Positions 1 through 6,435 of a stretch of DNA of 10,142 bases are shown piece by piece; the first letter of the stretch is position 1, and each line of letters starts with the position of its first letter. The DNA is from Dichotomicrobium sp964650735 (lineage in GTDB: Bacteria; Pseudomonadota; Alphaproteobacteria; Rhizobiales; Rhodomicrobiaceae). The DNA lies in assembly GCA_964650735.1 (NCBI GenBank), contig CAZYUT010000077.1:1-10142 (forward strand), in the 5' to 3' direction. The position numbers and the translations under genes are program-made. Under the pieces are notes generated by a model. The model saw only the letters and a program-made list of their open reading frames with translations, had not been told where the DNA came from and did no database searches.

Positions 1-53
1 GGAATGTCGGCGGATACACTTTTCCCGTTCACCGTCATGGTGACTTGCGGCAT
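1..53 (-). CDS. CoxS-like [2Fe-2S] subunit of a molybdenum hydroxylase, N-terminus only (runs off the left edge)
   Basis: Reading leftward from an ATG at 53-51, the 17 complete codons give MPQVTMTVNGKSVSADI, after which the window ends. This matches the opening beta-strand pair of the plant-type ferredoxin domain in the small subunit of CO-dehydrogenase/xanthine-dehydrogenase family enzymes (CoxS type), which usually begins with a short 'VTMTVNGK' strand before the cysteine loop. A strong ribosome binding site (GGGAGGA) lies just upstream, about 4 nt before the ATG, supporting the start. In such enzymes this subunit carries two [2Fe-2S] clusters and relays electrons from the molybdenum subunit to FAD. 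The cysteine motifs would lie outside the window, so the call rests on the N-terminus and RBS only. It is separated from the CoA-transferase upstream by 126 bp and may be co-transcribed or belong to a separate cluster. Confidence 0.72.
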   Translation of the reverse strand, partial: MPQVTMTVNGKSVSADI

Positions 54-159
54 GGTTTCCTCCCTTGCTCACGGCTGCGGACCTGTTGCGGCCCGTCTGT
101 TTGACGCCGATCAAGTTGACCTGTGAGCCTAATGCAATTCAGCTTTTCAGCCAACCGTC

Positions 160-175
160 AAAAACTGCGGCGCAG
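160..175 (-). terminator. possible weak intrinsic terminator after the CoA-transferase gene
   Basis: On the minus strand, 4 nt after the CoA-transferase stop, a short stem CTGC-GCC-GCAG is followed directly by five T residues. The stem is only 4 bp (5-6 with G-U pairs), so termination would be weak or partial. It is the only terminator-like structure between this gene and the CoxS-like gene. Confidence 0.3.
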
Positions 176-179
176 CCGG

Positions 180-1391
180 TCAATCCCCGGCTAGCGCGGC
201 GCCGGCTGACACCAGCTGCTCAATCTGGGCAGGCTGGTAGCCCAGCTCGCTGAGCACCTCGCGCGTATGCATGCCCAGTGTCGGCGCATGCCGCCGCACG
301 CCGCCCGGCGTAGCGGAAAACTTGACCGGCAGGCCGATCGTCTCGACCTCGCCGGCGACCGGATGGCGTGTCGGCACAACCATTTGGCGCGCCCGGGTCT
401 GCGGGTCGGCGTGCATCTCGGTGATCGACAGAACCGGCCCGGCGGGAACGCCTGCCTCGTCCAGCAGCTTCAGCCACTCGTCCGTTGTGCGCGCCCTGAA
501 CATAGCCGTCAGGTTCTCTGATAATTCATCGAGATGCGCCATACGCGCGGCGTTCGAGGAAAAGCGTGGATCTTCATTCAGTTCCGGCGCGCCGAGCACT
601 GCGATAAGCCGCTCCCAGTTCGACTGGTTGGCCGCGCCGATGTTGATCCAGCCGTCCGCCGTCTCGAACGCCTGATAGGGGGCATTGAGCGGATGGGCCG
701 AGCCCATTGGCCCCGGCGGCGCTCCCGTGGCGAAGGCGATCGCGGATTGCCAATAGGTCTGGGTGATCGCGGCCTCAAACAGCGAAGTGTCGATCTTTTG
801 GCCCTGGCCGGTCTGGAGCTTGTGCGCATAGGCCGCCGAGACGGCCATCGCGCCAAGAATGCCTGCCGTGATGTCGGAGACCGGGGGCCCGACCTTCACT
901 GGCGGCCGGCCTGGCCCTTCGCCTGTGATCGACATGAGCCCCGACATGCCCTGCGCGATCAGGTCGAACCCCCCACGCCCGGCATAAGGCCCCGTCCGCC
1001 CGAAGCCGGAAATTTCGATATAGATCAGGCCGGGGTTTGCCTCGCGCAGTGTCTCGTAGCCCAGCCCGAGCTTTTCCATCGTGCCCTTGCGGTAGTTCTC
1101 GATCAGGACATCGGCATCCCTGAGCAGCCGGAACAGAACCTCGCGGGCCTCGGGCTGCTTGAGATCGAGCGCGATGCCGCGCTTGTTGCGGTTCATCATC
1201 ATGAAGGCAGCGGATTCGCCTTTGATCTCCGGCGGGACGAAGCGGCGCGTATCATCGCCCTGCGGCTTTTCCACCTTGATGACATCCGCGCCCATATCAG
1301 CCAGCATCAACCCGCAGACCGGCCCAGCCATGATGTGCGCCAGCTCGATCACGCGCATTCCCGTCAGCGGGCCGTGGGCCGCGGCGGACAT
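180..1391 (-). CDS. class III (CaiB/BaiF family) acyl-CoA transferase
   Basis: A 403-residue protein of the family III CoA-transferases (formyl-CoA transferase, CaiB, BaiF), which move CoA between carboxylates through an aspartyl-CoA thioester. Family hallmarks are the N-terminal 'GMRVIELAHIMAGP' Rossmann-like segment (11-24), 'GADVIKVEKPQGDD' (34-47), 'NRNKRGIALDLK' (67-78) and 'GFGRTGPYAGRGGFD' (129-143). D143 aligns with the catalytic aspartate of the G-x-D motif. Length is normal for the family (about 400). The start is the ATG at 1391: it lies 2 nt after the stop of the crotonase gene with a GGGGA ribosome binding site overlapping that gene's end. A longer frame reaching 1472 would run inside the upstream gene and adds residues foreign to the family. 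It is the last gene of the six-gene minus-strand cluster. Substrate and CoA donor cannot be read from sequence; it presumably activates the acid handled by the neighbouring crotonase. Confidence 0.93.
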   Translation of the reverse strand: MSAAAHGPLTGMRVIELAHIMAGPVCGLMLADMGADVIKVEKPQGDDTRRFVPPEIKGESAAFMMMNRNKRGIALDLKQPEAREVLFRLLRDADVLIENYRKGTMEKLGLGYETLREANPGLIYIEISGFGRTGPYAGRGGFDLIAQGMSGLMSITGEGPGRPPVKVGPPVSDITAGILGAMAVSAAYAHKLQTGQGQKIDTSLFEAAITQTYWQSAIAFATGAPPGPMGSAHPLNAPYQAFETADGWINIGAANQSNWERLIAVLGAPELNEDPRFSSNAARMAHLDELSENLTAMFRARTTDEWLKLLDEAGVPAGPVLSITEMHADPQTRARQMVVPTRHPVAGEVETIGLPVKFSATPGGVRRHAPTLGMHTREVLSELGYQPAQIEQLVSAGAALAGD

Positions 1392-1393
1392 GG

Positions 1394-2170
1394 CTATTTC
1401 CCCTGCCAATTCGGCTTGCGCTTCGACAAAAAGGCGTCCAGCCCCTCGCGAAAATCCGCGCTCATGTAGCACATCTCGATCAGATCACGATCATCGACAT
1501 GCGCGGCGGCGGCGCGCAGACGGCGCAGCCCCTCTTTCGTCGCGCGCAGGGTCAGCGGCGCGTGGCCCGCCAATATCTGCGCCAGTTCGCCTGCCCGCGC
1601 TTCCGGGTCCTCGACAATTTCGCTCACTAGCCCAATGGCCTTCGCCTCTTCCGCCTCGACAAGTCGCGCGGTCATCAGAATTTCCCGCACGCGAGCCGGA
1701 CCCATCAGCTCGCTCAGCCGCGCGAGGTTGGACACCGAGAGGCAGTTGCCCAGCGTGCGCGCGACCGGAAAGCCGAATTTCAGCGTGCGGCTGGCAATGC
1801 GCAGATCGCACGCCGCCGCGATGGCCGCGCCGCCGCCGGTGCAGGCGCCATTGATCGCAGCGATGGTGGGCAGCGGGCAGCTTTCGATGGAGGCGAAGAC
1901 CAGCTCCATCCGTTCCTCGTAGCCCCAGGCATCCTCGGGCCGGGAGAACGCGCGGAACTGCGTCATATCCGTGCCCGCGCCGAACGCCTTGCCGCCCGCG
2001 CCACGCATCACAAGCGCGCGCGCATCACCGCCCGGCTCTGCATTCGCGCAGATCTGCTGTAGACGGTCGTACATCGCGAAAGTGAAGGCGTTGCGCGCTT
2101 CGGGCCGGTTGAAGGTGATCCAGCCGATCCCGTCACGCACTTCGTAAAGGAGTTCGTCGATTCCGCTCAT
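1394..2170 (-). CDS. enoyl-CoA hydratase/isomerase (crotonase) family protein with atypical active site
   Basis: A 258-residue crotonase-fold protein, full family length. It has 'ITFNRPEARNAF' (18-29), the first oxyanion-hole segment 'AFGAGTD' (62-68, usually AFCAGxD) and the second oxyanion-hole segment 'GACTGGGAAIAAACDLRIA' (108-126), then a helical C-terminus that may contact a partner subunit ('FREGLDAFLSKRKPNW'). Aligned by eye to rat mitochondrial crotonase, the catalytic Glu144 position (GGGCE) is A116, and the Glu164 position (GQPE) is V136 (FGFPV). The CoA-binding and oxyanion features remain, so it probably acts on an acyl-CoA, but the two-glutamate hydration chemistry is not supported. 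Isomerase, hydrolase, lyase or carboligase-type chemistry, or hydration with other residues, are all possible. The ATG at 2170 follows the dctM stop by 9 nt, and its GGAG ribosome binding site overlaps that stop. The CoA-transferase starts 2 nt after it, suggesting sequential use of one CoA ester. Confidence 0.9.
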   Translation of the reverse strand: MSGIDELLYEVRDGIGWITFNRPEARNAFTFAMYDRLQQICANAEPGGDARALVMRGAGGKAFGAGTDMTQFRAFSRPEDAWGYEERMELVFASIESCPLPTIAAINGACTGGGAAIAAACDLRIASRTLKFGFPVARTLGNCLSVSNLARLSELMGPARVREILMTARLVEAEEAKAIGLVSEIVEDPEARAGELAQILAGHAPLTLRATKEGLRRLRAAAAHVDDRDLIEMCYMSADFREGLDAFLSKRKPNWQGK

Positions 2171-2179
2171 CGATCGCTC

Positions 2180-3460
2180 CTAACGGTAAAGCACCTCGAC
2201 AAGGTACAGCGGTACAATCGGCACATAGGTACACAATAACAGCACGAGCAGCAGCACGCCGATGAAATATATGTTGACCTTGCTGACGTCCCAAACATTG
2301 GCCCGCGCTATCGAACACGCCGTAATCAGAACGCTCGCTACCGGCGGCGTCTGCTGGCCGATCGCCAGGTTGAGCGTGACGACCAATCCGAAATGCACCG
2401 GGTCAATGCCCACTTGCGTAATCAGCGGAATGACGATCGGCACCACCAGAATAATCGCTGCGGCGGAATGCAGAAAAAACCCGATCACCAGGAAGAAGAC
2501 ATTCAGGATCGCCAGGATCACCCACTTGTTGTCGGTAATATCGAGCAGCGCAGCGGCGAGGTCTTGAGGGATCTGCGCGCGGGTCAGGAAGCCGCCCATG
2601 AGCACCGACGCTGCGACCAGCACCATGACCACTGCGGTCTGCATCGCGCCGTCAAGCATGGCAAGGCGTAGCTGCTTGAAGTCCGTCTCGCGGTACCAGA
2701 AGCCGATGATGATCGCGGCCAGCACAGCCACACCCGCCGCCTCGGTGGCCGTCACGAACCCGCCGAAAATCCCGCCAAGGATGATGACAGGCAGCGCGAA
2801 GGTCGGCAGCGCCGCGATGAAGGTTCTGCGCAGCCGTGGCAGATCGAAGGCCGCCTCGACTGGCAGGTTGTAGCGGCGCGCGAAGTACCAGCACAGCAGC
2901 ATCATGCCGGCCGCGCCGATGAGGCCTGGAACGATGCCGGCGACGAACAACTGTTCGATCGAGGTTCCTGCCGAAACCGCGTAGAGGATCATCGGGATCG
3001 ACGGCGGGATGATGATCGCCAGCGACGCGGAAGACGATGTCAGTGCCGCGGCAAATGGCGCCGAATAGCCTCGCTTCTTCATCTGCGGGATCATCACCGA
3101 GCCAAGCGCGGCGACATCTGCGACGGCCGAGCCGGAGATCTCCGCAAAAAACAAAGACACGCCGACATTGACCATGGCGAGACCGCCGCGCACGAAGCCG
3201 ATGAGCGCGGAGACGAAGTCGATCAGCCGCTGGGTGATGCCGGACGCGTTCATGATCGCCCCGGCGAGCACGAACATTGGGATCGCGATGAGCGAAAACT
3301 TGGTCGCGCCGTTGTACATGTCGAGCGCGGTGGTCACGAGCGCGCTCGGCCCTTCGGCTGCGAGGATGCCGAGCACCCCCGAGATCGCCAGCGCCACTGC
3401 GATCGGAACGTTGATGAAGATCATGAACAGGAGCGCGAGGAAGATGAAGAGGATAATCAT
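2180..3460 (-). CDS. dctM: TRAP transporter large permease subunit (DctM family)
   Basis: A 426-residue, strongly hydrophobic inner-membrane protein, the usual DctM length, with about 11-12 membrane segments from the N-terminus ('MIILFIFLALLFMIFINVP') to 'VLLLVLLLCTYVPIVPLYL' at the end. The family signature is clear: 'RGGLAMVNVGVSLFFAEISG' (91-110), 'SAVADVAALGSVMIPQMKKR' (111-130) and 'IIPPSIPMILY' (150-160), followed by 'LFVAGIVPG' (171-179). This subunit forms the elevator-type transport domain that moves a carboxylate inward with sodium or proton coupling. The ATG overlaps the dctQ stop as ATGA, which implies translational coupling with its partner subunit. The crotonase gene follows after 9 nt. 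The family assignment is firm; the transported substrate is unknown. Confidence 0.96.
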   Translation of the reverse strand: MIILFIFLALLFMIFINVPIAVALAISGVLGILAAEGPSALVTTALDMYNGATKFSLIAIPMFVLAGAIMNASGITQRLIDFVSALIGFVRGGLAMVNVGVSLFFAEISGSAVADVAALGSVMIPQMKKRGYSAPFAAALTSSSASLAIIIPPSIPMILYAVSAGTSIEQLFVAGIVPGLIGAAGMMLLCWYFARRYNLPVEAAFDLPRLRRTFIAALPTFALPVIILGGIFGGFVTATEAAGVAVLAAIIIGFWYRETDFKQLRLAMLDGAMQTAVVMVLVAASVLMGGFLTRAQIPQDLAAALLDITDNKWVILAILNVFFLVIGFFLHSAAAIILVVPIVIPLITQVGIDPVHFGLVVTLNLAIGQQTPPVASVLITACSIARANVWDVSKVNIYFIGVLLLVLLLCTYVPIVPLYLVEVLYR

Positions 3461-3972
3461 ACCCGTTCTTCCTCGACGATCTCCGGGTGTTCAAATGAGT
3501 GTCCGGCCATGGTCAGCCTGTAGTAATCTGGAAAGCTCAGCAGGCTGCAAATGATGAACAGCGCGCCCCCGATCGGAATGACCGACTGCGTGAGCTGCAC
3601 CGGCACCCAGGTCAGGCTGACCAGCGACATACCCTGGAGCACCTGCAGCACCTGCCACCCCGACCATGTGAGGAGCGCGAAGAAGCCTATGACAAGGACC
3701 TCGCTGAAGATGACCATGAAGCGTCGGACCGGGATAGGCAGCGCCAGCAGGACGCCGTCGAAGCCGATGTGCCGGCGGCGAAGCGCAGCGAGCGCAGCGC
3801 CGTAGTAAGTGATCCAGGCCAGTTGTATGGCCGCGATTTCGTCATACCAGCTCAACGATGCACCCAGCTTCCGCGAAATCACCGCGTAGATGACCACGAT
3901 CGACAGGGCGAACATCTGAATGATCAGAAACCACTCCAGCAGAAAACCAAGCGCGCGGGCGGCCTGACGCAT
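3457..3972 (-). CDS. dctQ: TRAP transporter small permease subunit (DctQ family)
   Basis: A 171-residue membrane protein with four predicted membrane helices, around residues 8-33, 47-66, 86-108 and 128-148, as expected for DctQ. The family motif between helices 1 and 2 is present: 'SWYDEIAAIQLAWITYYGAA' (41-60) followed by 'RRRHIGFDG' (65-73). DctQ pairs with DctM to form the membrane domain of TRAP transporters and is thought to scaffold DctM and contact the loaded binding protein. The hydrophilic tail after residue 155 is acidic ('EHPEIVEEERV'). The gene overlaps dctM by 4 nt and lies 98 nt after dctP, across a spacer with two hairpins. The ATG at 3972 has only a modest upstream purine stretch (GAGG, about 10 nt away), consistent with weaker translation than dctP. 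Confidence 0.93.
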   Translation of the reverse strand: MRQAARALGFLLEWFLIIQMFALSIVVIYAVISRKLGASLSWYDEIAAIQLAWITYYGAALAALRRRHIGFDGVLLALPIPVRRFMVIFSEVLVIGFFALLTWSGWQVLQVLQGMSLVSLTWVPVQLTQSVIPIGGALFIICSLLSFPDYYRLTMAGHSFEHPEIVEEERV

Positions 3973-3997
3973 TTTCGCTCAACCTCGGGCAAGGGGT

Positions 3998-4030
3998 CGC
4001 ATAGCCGGTGGAAACCGGCCGCGAGATGCG
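3998..4030. repeat. two-tier hairpin in the dctP-dctQ spacer, sharing its core with the right-edge repeat
   Basis: The inner inverted repeat GCCGGT (4004-4009) and ACCGGC (4014-4019) encloses a GGAA tetraloop. An outer pair CGCAT (3998-4002) and ATGCG (4026-4030) encloses it. The core GTGGAAACCGG (4008-4018) is identical to 10098-10108 in the right-edge element, which also has an outer GCAT.../...ATGC pair. On the transcript (minus) strand the structure still forms, with loop TTCC. It carries no T-run, so it is not a classical terminator. Confidence 0.6.
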
Positions 4031-4032
4031 GA

Positions 4033-4056
4033 GCGCCCCGCCCGAAGGCGAGGCGC
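4033..4056 (-). promoter_or_regulatory. UUCG-capped stem-loop between dctP and dctQ
   Basis: Read on the minus (transcript) strand, the arms GCGCCTCGCC and GGCGGGGCGC pair over 10 bp (one U-G wobble, at 4051/4038) around a TTCG tetraloop closed by C-G. This is the exceptionally stable C(UUCG)G hairpin. It starts 15 nt after the dctP stop. No T-run follows, so it is better explained as an RNA-stabilising or partly attenuating structure protecting the dctP message than as a full terminator. Stabilised upstream binding-protein mRNAs are known from other transporter operons; its role here is inferred. Confidence 0.7.
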
Positions 4057-4070
4057 AAGCTTAACCGGGA

Positions 4071-5051
4071 TCAGTTGGTGGGCGCGAGGCTCATGACCCG
4101 CTCGACCAGTTCGGAACCGCCCTCAACCGTGGTTCCAAACTCGTCGTAGATCGGTTGCGAGGCCTCGATGAAGGCTTGCTTATCAGCCTCGTTGACCTCC
4201 ATGTCCTGCCGCAGCTCGGCCAGCAGCTCTTCTTCGAGCCGGGCAGCCGTCTCATAGACGTATTCCTGCGTCTCGAGCGCGGCTTCCTGCAGGGCAGCCT
4301 GAACATCCTCCGGAAGACTTTCGAAGGTGCTCTTGCCGGTCAGGATATAGCCGGGCGTGTAGACATGACCGGTGATGGACAGATATTCCTGCACTTCCTG
4401 GAACTTGGCGGAAGCGATCTGCGCATAGGGGTTTTCCTGACCGTCGATCACGCCGGTCTGGAGCGCCGTGAACACGTCGGAAAAGGCCATCGGCGTCGGG
4501 TTAGCGCCGTAAGCCTGGAACATCTTCAGCCGCCACTCACCGCGCGGCGTGCGGAGCTTGATGCCTTCAAGGTCCGCCGGCACGTTGATCGGGCGAACGT
4601 TGTTGGTGATGTTGCGGAAGCCGTTCTCCCAAAACGCGAGGATCTTGTAACCGTTGCGCTCTGCGGCAGGCTGGAAGGTGTCGTCGAGCATTTCCTCAGA
4701 TACGCGGCGAATGTGATCGCGGCTCTGAATGATATAAGGCATCTCGAAGACGCCAAATTCAGGCGAGACCGAAGACATCACCGACGACGGCAGTGAGAAG
4801 TGTACCTGGCCAAGCTTCAGCTTTTGGAGCAACTCCGTGTCATTGCCAAGCTGAGAAGAGCCGAAAACCTGGACTTCCGCCTTGTCGCCAAGCTTTTCAT
4901 TGGCCCGGCGCGCGAACTCTTCCGCCGACAGCGCGAACAGCGACCCCGGCTCGCCCACGTGACCGAAACGAAGGACCAAGTCCGCGGACAAAGCCGGCGT
5001 AGCCGTCATTACCAGCGCGACAAGGCCGAAAAGAACCTGCTTCAGTTTCAT
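4071..5051 (-). CDS. dctP: TRAP transporter periplasmic substrate-binding protein (DctP family)
   Basis: A 326-residue secreted binding protein. Residues 1-22 form a Sec signal peptide (MKLKQ, hydrophobic core 'VLFGLVALVMTATPALS'), with cleavage likely around ALS|A. The mature protein begins 'DLVLRFGHV' as in DctP/SiaP proteins. 'LEGIKLRTPRGEWR' (161-174) contains R167, aligned with the arginine that in SiaP salt-bridges the substrate carboxylate. It is followed by 'NPTPMAFSDVFTALQTGVID' (184-203) and 'GQENP' (204-208), the strongest family signature. A second arginine, R146 in 'WENGFRNIT', is also family-typical. The protein binds a carboxylate in the periplasm and delivers it to DctQM. The ATG at 5051 has an excellent GGAGGAG site. 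It lies 77 nt after the aminotransferase gene. The substrate class is probably an organic acid; the exact ligand is not determinable. Confidence 0.96.
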   Translation of the reverse strand: MKLKQVLFGLVALVMTATPALSADLVLRFGHVGEPGSLFALSAEEFARRANEKLGDKAEVQVFGSSQLGNDTELLQKLKLGQVHFSLPSSVMSSVSPEFGVFEMPYIIQSRDHIRRVSEEMLDDTFQPAAERNGYKILAFWENGFRNITNNVRPINVPADLEGIKLRTPRGEWRLKMFQAYGANPTPMAFSDVFTALQTGVIDGQENPYAQIASAKFQEVQEYLSITGHVYTPGYILTGKSTFESLPEDVQAALQEAALETQEYVYETAARLEEELLAELRQDMEVNEADKQAFIEASQPIYDEFGTTVEGGSELVERVMSLAPTN

Positions 5052-5100
5052 GCTGTTTTCCTCCTCCCGTTAGACAGCGGTTGCAGGTCATGCCGTAGCG

Positions 5101-5117
5101 TGTGCAATAAACGCACA
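5101..5117. promoter_or_regulatory. 17-bp palindrome TGTGC-N7-GCACA upstream of dctP
   Basis: A perfect 5-bp inverted repeat (TGTGC 5101-5105, GCACA 5113-5117) with a 7-nt centre lies in the 77-nt aminotransferase-dctP gap, about 50 nt upstream of the dctP ATG. The spacing differs from the CRP consensus (TGTGA-N6-TCACA). It could be a regulator site or an RNA hairpin with an AU-rich loop. No convincing promoter is visible beside it. Confidence 0.35.
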
Positions 5118-5128
5118 AACTAAGGCTC

Positions 5129-6331
5129 TTATTCGGCAGCGGTCTTGACCGGCTCCCGATAAGGCGAAGTTTCGGCCAGGTAGTCCATGGCCGCCTGTGT
5201 ACCGCCTTTATGATGCGGAATGCCGGCGAGCGCCAGCCCCATCTCAACGCCTGACAGTGTGCCCATCAGACTGAGTTCGTTGAAGTCGCCCAGATGGCCG
5301 ATGCGGAACACGCGGCCCGAAAGTTTGCTGAGACCCGCGCCGAGCGACATGTTGAAGTTCGAGAGGACAATTTCGCGCAAAATATCGGCGTCATGGCCCT
5401 CGGGCATCATCACCGCGGTCAGCGAGCTGGAATAGTGCCGCGGCTCAAGGCAAAGCAACTCCAGACCCCAGGCGCGGACGGTCCGCCGCGTCGCTTCGGC
5501 AAAACGGTCGTGGCGCGCAAACACGTTGTCGAGGCCTTCCTCTTCGAGCATGTCGATGGCTTCCACAAGCCCGTAAAGCATGTTGGTTGCCGGCGTGTAG
5601 GGGAAGAAACCGTTGGCGTTTGGCCCGAGCATGTCCTCCCAGTCCCAGTACGAGCGCGGCAACCGCGCAGTCTTGCTGGCTTCCATCGCCTTCTGGCTAA
5701 TGGCGTTGAAACTGATGCCCGGCGGCAGCATCAGGCCCTTCTGCGAGCCGCCAACAATGACATCCACGCCCCACTCATCCATGCGCATGTCGATGGATGC
5801 CAGCGAGGAGATGGTGTCGACCATCAGCAGCGCCGGATGGCCCGCAGCGTCGATCGCGCGCCGCACCTCGTCAATGCGGGAGGCGCAGCCGGTCGAGGTC
5901 TCGTTCTGGACGACGCAGACGGCCTTGATCTCTGCCCCGGCATCCTGACGCAGCGCCTGCTCGATGGCTTCCGGATCCGCGCCGCGCCGCCAGTCGCCCT
6001 CCAGCACAACCGGCTGCAGCTCATGCCGTTCGGCCATTTTCCGCCAGAGCATCGCGAAATGGCCGGTCTCATACATCAACACTTTGTCGCCCGGCGACAT
6101 GGTGTTGACCAGCGCGGCCTCCCATGCGCCCGTCCCCGACGCCGGGTATATGATGACCTCGCCCTTCGTGGTCCTCACCACGCGCTTCATGCCCGCCAAC
6201 GCCTGTTTGCCAATCTCGGCGAAGCGCGGACCGCGGTGGTCGATCGTCGGGTAATCCATCGCCCGCAGGACGCGGTCAGGAACATTGGTGGGGCCGGGAA
6301 TCTGGAGGAAATGGCGGCCGCTCGTGTTCAT
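5129..6331 (-). CDS. class V PLP aminotransferase, serine/aspartate-glyoxylate aminotransferase family
   Basis: A 400-residue fold-type I, class V aminotransferase. The N-terminal 'LQIPGPTNVPDRVLRAMD' is the hallmark of serine-glyoxylate aminotransferase (SgaA), aspartate-glyoxylate aminotransferase (BhcA) and their relatives. Numbered from the ATG at 6331: 'YPASGTGAWEAA' (62-73) binds the PLP phosphate, D172 in 'LMVDTISS' pairs with the PLP nitrogen, K198 in 'GGSQKGLMLPPG' forms the Schiff base, and R343 in 'GRVFRIGHLGD' binds the substrate carboxylate. Closeness to this clade suggests glyoxylate (or a similar small 2-oxoacid) as amino acceptor and serine, aspartate or alanine as donor, but the donor is unresolved. 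The ATG at 6331 was chosen over an in-frame TTG at 6337: AGGGAG sits 8 nt from the ATG but only 2 nt from the TTG. It is the first gene of the minus-strand operon, next to the divergent promoter region. Confidence 0.92.
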   Translation of the reverse strand: MNTSGRHFLQIPGPTNVPDRVLRAMDYPTIDHRGPRFAEIGKQALAGMKRVVRTTKGEVIIYPASGTGAWEAALVNTMSPGDKVLMYETGHFAMLWRKMAERHELQPVVLEGDWRRGADPEAIEQALRQDAGAEIKAVCVVQNETSTGCASRIDEVRRAIDAAGHPALLMVDTISSLASIDMRMDEWGVDVIVGGSQKGLMLPPGISFNAISQKAMEASKTARLPRSYWDWEDMLGPNANGFFPYTPATNMLYGLVEAIDMLEEEGLDNVFARHDRFAEATRRTVRAWGLELLCLEPRHYSSSLTAVMMPEGHDADILREIVLSNFNMSLGAGLSKLSGRVFRIGHLGDFNELSLMGTLSGVEMGLALAGIPHHKGGTQAAMDYLAETSPYREPVKTAAE

Positions 6332-6407
6332 GCCCAATGCTCCCTTGCCTCGGTCTGCCAGTCTGCGCGCAATCCCTGGCGTTTGCCGTGATGCGTCATT
6401 GAAACGC

Positions 6408-6418
6408 TTGTTTTACAC
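6408..6418 (+). promoter_or_regulatory. candidate GntR/FadR-type operator
   Basis: TTGTTTTACAC fits the FadR-subfamily half-symmetric consensus TNGTNNNACNA at five of six fixed positions, with TGT-N3-ACA perfectly inverted (6409-6417). It lies in the divergent intergenic region, downstream of the predicted leftward transcription start, where bound protein would block the aminotransferase-TRAP operon. The match is short, so this is suggestive only. Confidence 0.35.
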
Positions 6419-6435
6419 ACCCTGACAGCCTAAGG

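Noticed and set aside
534..1469. A 311-codon plus-strand frame opposite the CoA-transferase gene
   Set aside because: It is antisense to a clear family member, with no domain signature and a composition typical of shadow frames.
1392..1472. N-terminal extension of the CoA-transferase by 27 residues
   Set aside because: It would lie inside the crotonase coding sequence. The ATG at 1391 has its own ribosome binding site and begins just before the family's conserved N-terminus.
4033..4056. Reading the dctP-dctQ hairpin as a full intrinsic terminator
   Set aside because: No T-run follows on the transcript strand, and dctQ and dctM have no evident promoter of their own and need expression with dctP.
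5129..6331. Assignment of the aminotransferase specifically as BhcA of the beta-hydroxyaspartate cycle
   Set aside because: The family fits, but no aldolase, dehydratase or iminosuccinate reductase genes are present, and serine-glyoxylate enzymes share the same motifs.
5294..6391. A 365-codon plus-strand frame opposite the aminotransferase gene
   Set aside because: It mirrors a well-supported class V aminotransferase and crosses the divergent control region; the peptide is Arg/His-rich with no motif.
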